Assembly (NCBI GenBank): GCA_900761995.1
Contig: CAAFEY010000049.1
Location: 1 to 7,501, forward strand
Length of the DNA: 7,501 nucleotides
Origin: an uncultured Collinsella sp.
GTDB taxonomy: Bacteria; Actinomycetota; Coriobacteriia; Coriobacteriales; Coriobacteriaceae
Direction of reading: 5' to 3'
The notes under the pieces are model-generated. The model did no database searches. It worked only from the letters and a program-made list of their open reading frames with translations, and was not told where the DNA came from. Position 1 is the first letter of the stretch. Every line of letters starts with the position of its first letter. This document shows, piece after piece, positions 1-5,180 of the stretch. Made by a program: the position numbers and the translations under genes.

Positions 1-45
1 ACCCATCGAAACACATCTCCACCGTTCCTTCAACTGGGGAAATGC

Positions 46-78
46 CGCCCCCGGACCCCAGGAGGGGCCGCGGGGGCG
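46..78. other. GC-rich hairpin downstream of the DUF3825 gene
   Basis: Positions 46-53 (CGCCCCCG) pair perfectly with 71-78 (CGGGGGCG), and inside them CCCC 56-59 can pair with GGGG 64-67 around the loop AGGA. The structure should be very stable. Neither side carries a clear T-tract, so it is not a textbook intrinsic terminator. It lies about 130 bases beyond the stop codon of the minus-strand DUF3825 gene and may end that transcript or one entering from the left. Nothing else in 1-205 looks like a gene; the open frames there have no protein-like composition. Confidence 0.35.
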
Positions 79-205
79 TTCGGCTAGCTGCGGGAATGGC
101 CTATTTGCTCAATGTGTTCGGCTGAGATCGGAAATCAACCATTCGTGGGCTAAAACCGCGCCATCGAACGTAAGGCAACTAGCAAACCACCAGCTAAACA
201 GACCT

Positions 206-994
206 TTATCGCTTGATCCACGAGGTCTCGGGGCGGCAGATTAGTCGCGCGTTGTTGTAGGCCATGTCGAGCGTGAGACAGGTGCGCGCGGCATAGAAGC
301 CGTCCTCGCGCTGGATGGTCAGCGCCAGCTCGGGCTTGTCGCCGGTCAGGCAAAGCGGCAGCAGCAGCTGGATTCGGCCGCCGTAGAACTGCGGCACTGC
401 GAGCGTGTAGTTGGCGGCGGCGCGGCGGGCGGCCTCGACGACAGCGCCCTCAAAAGCGCGGCGCAGCAGCAGCGAGTTGTCCTCCCCCATCAGGCTGGCG
501 GGAATGCGCGTGAGGTTTTCCTCGTCGCCCTGAATGTGGTCGATGTTAGAGCGGATGGGCAGGCGGTAGTCAAAGACCAGCTCGGAGGGGTCCTCGGCAA
601 AGCGCACGCGGCACGGCAGGTACTCAAACGAGACCAGCATGGGGTCGCTTTCCTTAAAGAAACCCTTCAAAAACCAGCGCTGGCGTGCGTCGGGCTTGGT
701 GTTGGGCTCAAACAGGCCGTAAATGGTCTCGTAACGGCGCGTGTACAGGCCGGTGTTAAACAGACAGCGGTCGTTGTCGAACACCAGCGGCAGGTTGGAT
801 GGCGCGGTCTGATCCACGTCGCGCTCGGTCAGGAACACCGCGCGGCTAAACGAAAACGACAGGTAGTTTTTTAGAATGCGGTTGCTAGGGCCCCAGTCCT
901 CGGGATCGGCGAGGTCGACCAGGCGGTCATAACAGGGCTCGGGGCAAAACGCAAACTCGTACACATTGCTGCACAGGGTGCTGGGGATTTCCAT
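206..994 (-). CDS. DUF3825 domain protein
   Basis: A 262-residue protein that matches the DUF3825 family over almost its whole length; the family has no established biochemical role. Recognisable blocks are an N-terminal YEFAFCPEP (12-20), ILKNYLSFSFSRAVFLTE (40-57), FEYLPCRVRFA (123-133), FYGGRIQLLLPLCL (203-216) and the C-terminal signature RTCLTLDMAYNNARLICRP (237-255). No signal peptide or membrane segment is seen, so it is probably cytoplasmic. The ATG is preceded by only a weak GGA six bases upstream. The reading frame is open for 15 more codons upstream but offers no better start. It lies 45 bases after the Fic stop on the same strand and is probably the last gene of the toxin-antitoxin train, although a TATAGA box overlapping the Fic stop could give it its own promoter. 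Codon use is GC-rich like its neighbours. The family call is firm; the functional link to the upstream genes is inference from position. Confidence 0.85.
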   Translation of the reverse strand: MEIPSTLCSNVYEFAFCPEPCYDRLVDLADPEDWGPSNRILKNYLSFSFSRAVFLTERDVDQTAPSNLPLVFDNDRCLFNTGLYTRRYETIYGLFEPNTKPDARQRWFLKGFFKESDPMLVSFEYLPCRVRFAEDPSELVFDYRLPIRSNIDHIQGDEENLTRIPASLMGEDNSLLLRRAFEGAVVEAARRAAANYTLAVPQFYGGRIQLLLPLCLTGDKPELALTIQREDGFYAARTCLTLDMAYNNARLICRPETSWIKR

Positions 995-1039
995 GTGGTG
1001 TCCAATCCATTCAATAACTGGCGTGCGGATGCTTAGATT

Positions 1040-1555
1040 CTATACGTGCGACGGGTCGCCCGTGCCCGCAACGCAACTGTGGCGCAGCTCTTCGGCTAGC
1101 TCGCTGTTCGTGCGGCGACTAGAAACGAGGTCCTGGATCCAGGCGTAGTACTGGTTGTCTTTGGGCTCGGGGCTGTCGGACAGCACGACCGGAGTGCCTG
1201 CGAACCTTAAGACGGACAAGGCAAAGACAAGGCTGGTGCGTTTGTTGCCGTCTTCAAAGATGTGGTCCTTGACCATATGCTCGGCCACGTAAGTGACCTG
1301 GTCAAAGATGTCTGCGAAGCGATCGGCCGGCGATTGACCGAATATCGTACAGAATGCACCCGCAAGCACGGACTCGACGCGTCCAAGCTCAAGCGCGGCA
1401 CGGTCGCCTGTGGCGCCGGTCGTATAGCAGCGGCCGACCGTCATCAGCGTGCTGTGCAGACGCATCACGGCCGCGGCCATAGCTTCGAGCGAACCGGCAT
1501 CATCGAGCACGAGCGGCGCGAACGGATGCGCCCGGCGCGGCGCGACCGCCATCAT
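1040..1555 (-). CDS. Doc-type Fic family protein, probable toxin
   Basis: A 171-residue protein with the Doc form of the Fic catalytic loop: HIFEDGNKR at residues 98-106, fitting HxFx[D/N][A/G]NKR. It carries Lys where AMP-transferring Fic proteins have Gly. In phage P1 Doc this variant phosphorylates EF-Tu and stops translation; whether this protein does so is inferred. His98 would be the catalytic base, with Asp102, Asn104 and Arg106 in the nucleotide/metal pocket. A helix-rich N-terminal part (20-95) and a post-loop helix (107-120) fit a Fic fold. I start at the ATG that overlaps the TGA of the preceding small ORF (ATGA). The 48 codons open further upstream are Arg/Cys-rich and overlap that ORF in another frame, so they are not believable. 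The ATGA overlap points to translational coupling, typical of antitoxin-toxin pairs. No Fic self-inhibition motif ([S/T]xxxE[G/N]) is obvious in the protein. Confidence 0.88.
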   Translation of the reverse strand: MMAVAPRRAHPFAPLVLDDAGSLEAMAAAVMRLHSTLMTVGRCYTTGATGDRAALELGRVESVLAGAFCTIFGQSPADRFADIFDQVTYVAEHMVKDHIFEDGNKRTSLVFALSVLRFAGTPVVLSDSPEPKDNQYYAWIQDLVSSRRTNSELAEELRHSCVAGTGDPSHV

Positions 1556-1737
1556 GAGTTCTCCAATAGCCTGAGCGCGTTGGGCATGCCCGCAATGGTC
1601 AGCCGAACAGCATCGTCGATTGACGTGGCGCCGTCGAGCAAAATCGATGATGCTGAATTTGCCACGTGCGCAGTTGAATGATCTTCTTGAGCAACGCAAT
1701 CAGCGCCGTCATCTTGTTGAACATAGCTCCAAGGCAT
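1552..1737 (-). CDS. Small protein before Fic, candidate antitoxin, probably frameshifted
   Basis: A 61-codon ORF with a good ribosome binding site (GAGGAG, six bases before the ATG), lying between the XRE gene (11 bases upstream) and Fic (4-base ATGA overlap). I do not recognise a family. The C-terminal half, from about VANSASSILLDGATSIDD to IAGMPNALRLLENS, reads like real protein and has GC-rich third positions. The N-terminal third (MPWSYVQQDDGADCVAQ) has AT-rich third positions and low-complexity polar content. In the next frame, an ATG at 1722-1724 opens MFNKMTALIALLKKIIQLR, with strongly GC-rich third positions and an amphipathic helix pattern. The two good halves would join if one base were restored near 1665-1680. 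The gene is therefore probably an antitoxin-like partner of Fic carrying a one-base deletion, or a sequencing error. The antitoxin role is inferred from gene order only. Confidence 0.5.
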   Translation of the reverse strand: MPWSYVQQDDGADCVAQEDHSTAHVANSASSILLDGATSIDDAVRLTIAGMPNALRLLENS

Positions 1738-1748
1738 GTCTGACTCCT

Positions 1749-2438
1749 CTATAGCTTTACAGACGAAATAGCCCGCGAGTCGTACTCCAGAGCAATCGGC
1801 TGCCAGACGAGGTCTTCGATGGCGCAGTTTAGGGCATTTGCGAGCGCCAATGCCGAGGAGACCGAGGCGCGGCGTAGGTCGAGCTGGTTCTGCTCGTAGA
1901 GTTGTATGGCGCGAAGCTTAACCCCCGATTGGTCGGCGAGCTGTTTTTGGGTTAGTCCGGCTGACTTTCGTGTCGCCTTGAGGCCCTTTTTGTCTGCCTG
2001 AGCGTTGTTCCATTTTTCGATGACAATTTGGGCGAATTTGTCTTCGGAGGCCTCGTGAAGCGGATGGTACGAGCCGATGATCCAATCGAGCGGAGCGACT
2101 TCGAGTAGCTCATTAAAGCCCAAGCTGCTCATCCATTGCGCATAGGCCAAAACCCACCCCGCCCAATACTGAGGCGAACGGTCGAACGGATAGGTCTCCC
2201 TGCATTTGACGGGGGTCAGTCCCGCATGGGCGATAATATCGCGCGCGAGCTCGTCGCCCGCCATGCCGCAGACGACGCGAGGCGTACCGCGCTCAAACTG
2301 TTTCATTTCAAGAGCGTTCGACAGGATCGCCGTCAACTCGGCTGGAGTCAGCCCTTGGTCACAGAGAGCAAAATCGACCGCCTCGCCCAGCGTTCTCATT
2401 GCATCCTCGAGATACATCTCACTGTAGGCGTGGGTCAT
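1749..2438 (-). CDS. XRE-family regulator, probable antitoxin of the DUF3990 toxin
   Basis: A 229-residue protein with two parts. Residues 1-135 form an alpha-helical domain with blocks YLEDAMRTLGEAVDFAL (9-25), RVVCGMAGDELARDII (54-69) and YPFDRSPQYWAGWVLAYAQW (83-102), a pattern familiar from XRE proteins paired with DUF3990 genes. Residues 153-211 are a Cro/C1-type helix-turn-helix, with TQKQLADQSGV as helix 2/turn and KLRAIQLYEQ as the recognition helix region. The likely role is to neutralise the DUF3990 toxin through the N-terminal domain and repress the operon through the HTH. The inverted repeat at 3100-3152 is the obvious operator. The start codon lies inside the last 20 bases of the toxin gene, so translation is coupled; an AGGGG lies ten bases upstream. 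Its stop (TAG) is followed at once by the ribosome binding site of the next small gene. The domain call is firm; the antitoxin role is inferred from family context and overlap. Confidence 0.85.
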   Translation of the reverse strand: MTHAYSEMYLEDAMRTLGEAVDFALCDQGLTPAELTAILSNALEMKQFERGTPRVVCGMAGDELARDIIAHAGLTPVKCRETYPFDRSPQYWAGWVLAYAQWMSSLGFNELLEVAPLDWIIGSYHPLHEASEDKFAQIVIEKWNNAQADKKGLKATRKSAGLTQKQLADQSGVKLRAIQLYEQNQLDLRRASVSSALALANALNCAIEDLVWQPIALEYDSRAISSVKL

Positions 2439-3087
2439 CGCCCGTCATCCCCTCTCGAATGATATCGACGATACGGATTCCCTCAAACGGGTTTTCGGCA
2501 AGGAGCTCCCGATACTGCGCCCTTGCCGCTTCATCTCGCTCCTTGGCCAATGGACCATACAGAGCTTGCGGCGCACGATCAAATCCAGCAAAACGAATGC
2601 TCTTAAACGCACGCTCACTTTTGAGCACAATCTGCTCTCCCAGGTTACCGAGCCTCATGGATCGACCAAGCTGATCGACGGTGATCGTATTGTTTACAAA
2701 AGCTCTGGCATAGCTAAAGTACGAGTCGTCCGCGCGCCATCCCCTTATTACGTCGCAAGTGCTCGTGTCAGGTAGAAAGTGATCATGGAGATATTCGCAC
2801 GCCCCCGCGGCAATGGCGGTATCTTTGCGAAAAGAACGATGCTCAACGAGCAGCGCTATCCAATGCAGGACGCAATATTGCGGCGATAGCAAGTCGAGAA
2901 CTTTGAGATCGGCTATATCGAGTTCATAGCGATTCGCAAAGCCATCGGCATCACGCGAGCATGCCCATTCCCTTGCAAGGTCGAGGCTCTCTGTGCAATA
3001 GAATCCCTGTCCATAGTCGTTATGGACTTTCCCCAGGCCAAGCTGGGGAGTCTCAATGATTTTCTGAGAACCATGCCACAGTTCCAC
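2419..3087 (-). CDS. DUF3990 family protein, ADP-ribosyltransferase-like toxin
   Basis: A 222-residue protein of the DUF3990 family, which is related to ADP-ribosyltransferase folds. Visible landmarks are ELWHGS at the N-terminus (His5, the usual NAD-contacting His), DYGQGFYCTESLDLAREWA at 24-42 (Tyr30 equivalent of the H-Y-E/Q type), DDSYFSYARAFVNN (120-133) and GNLGEQIVLKSERAFKSIRF (147-166), where Glu151/Gln152 could complete the triad. It probably modifies a host macromolecule using NAD; the target cannot be read from sequence. The start is GTG at 3087, supported by AGGAG six bases upstream and the first family motif beginning at residue 2. It is the first gene of the operon, directly downstream of the palindromic promoter, and overlaps the XRE gene by 20 bases. 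Toxin-first order with the repressor second is common for HTH antitoxins. No membrane or secretion signal is seen. The length fits the family. Confidence 0.85.
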   Translation of the reverse strand: MELWHGSQKIIETPQLGLGKVHNDYGQGFYCTESLDLAREWACSRDADGFANRYELDIADLKVLDLLSPQYCVLHWIALLVEHRSFRKDTAIAAGACEYLHDHFLPDTSTCDVIRGWRADDSYFSYARAFVNNTITVDQLGRSMRLGNLGEQIVLKSERAFKSIRFAGFDRAPQALYGPLAKERDEAARAQYRELLAENPFEGIRIVDIIREGMTGDDPRLQ

Positions 3088-3099
3088 GCGAGTCTCCTA

Positions 3100-3152
3100 A
3101 CAGGTATCGCTCTAGCGATATTATAACATACTATCGCTAGAGCGATACCTGT
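3100..3152. promoter_or_regulatory. Perfect inverted-repeat operator of the toxin-antitoxin operon
   Basis: Two 21-base arms (3100-3120 and 3132-3152) are exact reverse complements, separated by 11 AT-rich bases (3121-3131). Each arm contains a smaller imperfect palindrome, TATCGCT-CT-AGCGATA, so the site could hold one HTH dimer per arm, or a tetramer across both. The promoter -10 hexamer sits between the arms and the DUF3990 ribosome binding site begins immediately after them, so bound repressor would block polymerase. The XRE protein encoded second in the operon is the natural candidate to bind it (inference). No T-tract follows on either strand, which argues against a terminator. Confidence 0.8.
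3120..3128 (-). promoter_or_regulatory. Extended -10 promoter of the DUF3990/XRE/Fic operon
   Basis: On the minus strand the spacer between the operator arms reads TGTTATAAT, an extended -10 (TGn) plus a perfect TATAAT. No good -35 box is present 17 bases upstream, where the inner part of the right arm lies, consistent with an extended -10 promoter. Transcription would start near 3113, about 25 bases before the GTG of the DUF3990 gene. Confidence 0.7.
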
Positions 3153-3191
3153 ATTTAAATAGTAAGAGGGTGTTTGGAACCGAGATTGAGT

Positions 3192-3299
3192 TCAATACTG
3201 GCTTCTAAGGCTCGCCGAGTCCGGAAGTATGCGACAAAATTCAGACTTGCTGATCACGCCGGAGCACACTAACGCCTCATCCTGCTTACAGCGCTTCAT
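3192..3299 (-). pseudogene. Short HepT-like remnant after the nucleotidyltransferase relic
   Basis: A 35-codon ORF starts with MKRCKQDEAL and overlaps the end of the nucleotidyltransferase relic by 14 bases, exactly where the HepT (DUF86) toxin gene begins in MNT/HepT pairs. The segment VISKSEFCRIL resembles the first helix of some such proteins. It stops after 35 codons, far short of the roughly 110-140 residues of HepT, and lacks the catalytic RxxxxH region. The identification rests mostly on position and is tentative. Confidence 0.35.
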
Positions 3300-3471
3300 A
3301 GACACGCACCTCATCTTGCTCGAAGCTTTTGCGGAAGGCCGGGCGCATGTGCTCTGGTGGGTTGGTGACGATATCAACCTTTCGCCCAAGTACCATCTCG
3401 AGCTCATGGGAGAGTTCGTAAAGCTTGCCGAACGTCATGGTGCTGCCGCAGCCAAGTGCGTCGCGCCGCAT
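3286..3471 (-). pseudogene. C-terminal remnant of a MNT-type nucleotidyltransferase
   Basis: From the Met codon at 3438 the frame reads MTFGKLYELSHELEMVLGRK, then VDIVT, NPPEHMRPAFRKSF and VRVYEAL. This is the typical C-terminal third of small minimal nucleotidyltransferases (the antitoxin MntA group): a helix ending in LGRKVDIVT and a last segment ending E(A/P)L. The catalytic GSxARG...DxD part should precede it, but the upstream codons do not show it. In other members of this type the region lies where the LPXTG gene now ends. An intact MntA adds AMP to HepT to silence it; this copy cannot be active. The relic abuts the 3' end of the LPXTG gene on the same strand, suggesting a deletion joined the two. 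Confidence 0.6.
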
Positions 3472-3536
3472 CAGCAGCGATATGCGGCGCTCAGAAGCAT
3501 TGTCCCCAGCAGGAATAGCGTTAAGGAGGCAGCTAT

Positions 3537-4565
3537 TCAGTAGCTGTCGCCGGTCTTGGGAAGCGCCGATGTTATTGCCATAGTGGATTTGGGTTTGGTC
3601 GTCTTGGTGACTGCGGCCTTGGTGACCGTTGTCTTGAGCGACGTAGCTGCGGGTTTCACCGCAGGATCCGTCGCCGGCCCCGCACCGGGTTGTCCCGCAG
3701 CAGGGTCGGCGCCACCAGTAGGCTCGCCCGTACCATCCCCCGGCACCTCGCCGCCGGGCGAGTCGGTCTCCCCCGTCGGTGCGGTTTCGCCATCGGGCTC
3801 GATCATCACATGCGTAGCCACGGCTCCGTCAGCATCCACCACGCTGGCAGCGCCAAAGGCCCCGCCTGCAGGCGTCACAAAGTGCGCGGCCACGAGCGAC
3901 CCGCGATCGCAGGCAACGCCGGTATCCGTGCCGGTTGCATCCAGCCAGGACGCATCCACAGCAAGCGTCTTGCTCGCCGCGTCGGCACCAAATCCCTCGT
4001 CGAGCAAGCGCACGCCATAAAAGCGCAAGCCCGCATCGGATCCCGCGCCCGCGGCAACAACACGTCCGCCGCCGCATACTGTCAAGCTGTCTGCGGCAAC
4101 GCCGGCAACAGTCTGGCCAAGAACGCCGGCCCCGTCGGCCCTGGCATCGATCGAGCAGCCGTCGACCACCAGCGCCTGGGACACATGAATCCCGCATTGC
4201 GAACCCGTCGCCTTGAGCGAGCCGGAACCGATAAGCGTAAGGTTCCCCCACACCTCCATGCCGCTCATGGAAATGTCCGCATCGTGCGCATGCGTCTCGA
4301 CCACGGAGTTTTGCCCCACAAGCGTCACCACCAGGTCGCCGTCGGCGCCGATGGCCTCACCCGCATAGCCGGTTAGCTCAAGATGATCGGTATCTGTCCA
4401 AGCCCATCCGGGACCCGACAAGCCAGGCTCGCAGTACGTGGAGCCCCCAATGAACAGACTGTCCGCGCCCGCAGCATAAGAAAGCCCGCCCAGCAAAACG
4501 CATAGGCAAGCCATGACAGTAAGCAGGATGTAGTGTCGGCTAGTGTGGAACGCGGCAGTAAACAT
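3537..4565 (-). CDS. Secreted LPXTG surface protein with a stop codon inside the sorting signal
   Basis: A 342-residue protein: signal peptide (hydrophobic run ILLTVMACLCVLLGGLSYA after a basic HTSRH), then a Gly/Ala/Asp/Val-rich body with repeated strands such as LTLIGSGSLKATG, LVVDGCSIDARADGAG and LTVCGGGRVVAAGAG that fit a beta-helix carbohydrate-binding or adhesin-like domain. A Pro/Gly/Glu/Thr linker and a Thr/Lys-rich stalk follow, ending SALPKTGDSY. LPKTG (codons 3549-3563) is a sortase motif, but the required hydrophobic segment and basic tail are missing because TGA at 3537-3539 ends the frame. Reading on in frame gives IAASLTLFLLGTMLLSAAYRC (3474-3536), a membrane segment with one basic residue, before the next stop. 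The protein would be released, not wall-anchored, unless the stop is suppressed. The start is uncertain: I use ATG 4565, which gives a compact signal peptide, and a TATTAT box lies at 4594-4599. A GTG at 4604 would add 13 residues. Confidence 0.75.
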   Translation of the reverse strand: MFTAAFHTSRHYILLTVMACLCVLLGGLSYAAGADSLFIGGSTYCEPGLSGPGWAWTDTDHLELTGYAGEAIGADGDLVVTLVGQNSVVETHAHDADISMSGMEVWGNLTLIGSGSLKATGSQCGIHVSQALVVDGCSIDARADGAGVLGQTVAGVAADSLTVCGGGRVVAAGAGSDAGLRFYGVRLLDEGFGADAASKTLAVDASWLDATGTDTGVACDRGSLVAAHFVTPAGGAFGAASVVDADGAVATHVMIEPDGETAPTGETDSPGGEVPGDGTGEPTGGADPAAGQPGAGPATDPAVKPAATSLKTTVTKAAVTKTTKPKSTMAITSALPKTGDSY

Positions 4566-4731
4566 AACCGTTCCGATCTTCGCAGGAGCCAATATAATAT
4601 GCACCAGAAAATGCCCTGGTAGCAGCAGTTATTAGTGTAGCGAGATCGGATTAGGGGCAAAGAGAAAAACCTGTAATTGAACCCCGGAATTAGGTGTAAA
4701 TCGTTTTGCCATTCGGTGAAAGGAGGAACGG

Positions 4732-4755
4732 ATGACAACAGGCGGGTTCGGATAA
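4732..4755 (+). CDS. Seven-codon ORF with a near-perfect ribosome binding site
   Basis: AAAGGAGG (4719-4726) sits five bases before an ATG that opens MTTGGFG and then stops with TAA. This is the strongest Shine-Dalgarno sequence in the window, yet it serves only seven codons. It could be a leader peptide, the start of a gene lost by deletion, or a coincidence. The 15-bp hairpin 63 bases downstream makes a leader arrangement thinkable, but the codons show no run of a single amino acid as in classic attenuators. Confidence 0.25.
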   Translation: MTTGGFG

Positions 4756-4797
4756 TTTCTGTAAAACAATTCGCCTAAGAATACGATGGGGGAATTC

Positions 4798-4911
4798 ATG
4801 CCTACCCTCCAAAGAAGAAGATGCCTTCAATCAAAAGAGATTGAAGGCATCTTTACGGTGGACTTTCTTTTGATTCCATTGGTCGCGCCCTACGACCAAT
4901 TTCCATCTTAA
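4798..4911 (+). CDS. Possible 37-residue small protein overlapping a hairpin
   Basis: An ATG preceded by GGGGGA (4788-4793, four bases before the start) opens a 37-codon frame ending TAA. The protein begins with a basic stretch (MPTLQRRRCLQSKEIEG) and continues with a hydrophobic segment (IFTVDFLLIPLVAP). It matches no family I know. The perfect 15-bp inverted repeat lies inside the frame, which is unusual for coding DNA and argues that the frame may be accidental. The basic-plus-hydrophobic layout would also suit a small membrane peptide. Low confidence. Confidence 0.22.
   Translation: MPTLQRRRCLQSKEIEGIFTVDFLLIPLVAPYDQFPS
4818..4853. terminator. 15-bp perfect hairpin, possible terminator or structured RNA
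   Basis: Bases 4818-4832 pair without mismatch with 4839-4853 around the loop AAAAGA. On the plus strand only TTT closes the structure before ACGG; on the minus strand the sequence after it is CTTCTTTGG. Both tails are short for an intrinsic terminator. No gene that would need a terminator ends here on either strand, so its job is unclear. Bases 4829-4838 are also complementary to 4866-4875, giving an alternative fold. Confidence 0.45.
4878..4900. other. 8-bp hairpin
   Basis: ATTGGTCG (4878-4885) pairs with CGACCAAT (4893-4900) around a 7-base loop, followed on the plus strand by TTTCCATCTT. It is the second of two closely spaced hairpins and might be part of the same structured transcript or a weak terminator. 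Confidence 0.35.
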
Positions 4912-5180
4912 GTGTACTAAAGATGCAGGTGGCGTGCCAATCGTTCATTGTTTACATCCGACTTGTCAGCCCTTATCAAATCGATGAATAGATATTGTGT
5001 CATGTCGATGCGACAACAGGCATGGCGGATTCCATATCGGACGTAGCCGCGAAGGCATTCGTCGCCCAGCCATGCTCGAGCGTCGGATTCCAAGAGATGA
5101 TATGGAAGAAGCAATGCGTATATATCTGGGTAAAACCTAGGAAGCCAAATGCAGAAATCCATATGCGAAAGGAATTTATA

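Larger units (their letters stand above)
4605..5180. other. Region without a clear gene: hairpins and tiny ORFs
   Basis: These 576 bases between the divergent LPXTG (minus) and AbiH (plus) genes hold no recognisable protein gene. Composition changes here from GC-rich to AT-rich. The left part (4605-4700) must carry the LPXTG promoter, but I cannot choose a convincing -35/-10 pair. The middle (4719-4911) holds two tiny ORFs and two hairpins, listed separately. The right part (4912-5180) holds the 5' region of AbiH: TTGTCA at 4963-4968 with GAATAG 17 bases on, and a TATATA at 5119-5124, are possible promoter elements. It also contains an in-frame relic-like stretch ending at 5138, described in the findings. 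No tRNA or riboswitch class was recognised. Confidence 0.6.

Noticed and set aside
1262..1681. 139-codon plus-strand ORF opposite the Fic gene
   Set aside because: It is antisense to a gene with a clear catalytic motif and has low-quality, Arg/His/Ala-rich content.
1556..1699. 48-codon upstream extension of Fic
   Set aside because: It is Arg/Cys-rich, lies in another frame over the small gene, and the ATGA overlap gives a natural start.
3100..3152. Inverted repeat read as a terminator or insertion-sequence ends
   Set aside because: There is no T-tract, it contains a promoter -10 box and ends directly at a ribosome binding site, and there is no transposase between the arms.
3537..3539. Selenocysteine at the TGA in the LPXTG gene
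   Set aside because: A selenocysteine between a sortase motif and a membrane anchor has no known purpose and I see no convincing hairpin with the needed loop just downstream.
3229..3543. 104-codon plus-strand ORF opposite the nucleotidyltransferase relic
   Set aside because: The minus strand shows recognisable nucleotidyltransferase sequence; the plus frame has no family features and no good ribosome binding site.
3690..4376. 228-codon plus-strand ORF and a 140-codon minus-strand ORF (3829-4251) over the LPXTG gene
   Set aside because: Both are other-frame shadows in GC-rich DNA, rich in Arg, His and Cys, with no domain; the LPXTG frame has a signal peptide, linker and sorting motif.
4995..5180. 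62-codon N-terminal extension of AbiH
   Set aside because: The AbiH motif begins right after the ATG at 5181, which has a suitable AAAGGA; the extension has no family similarity.
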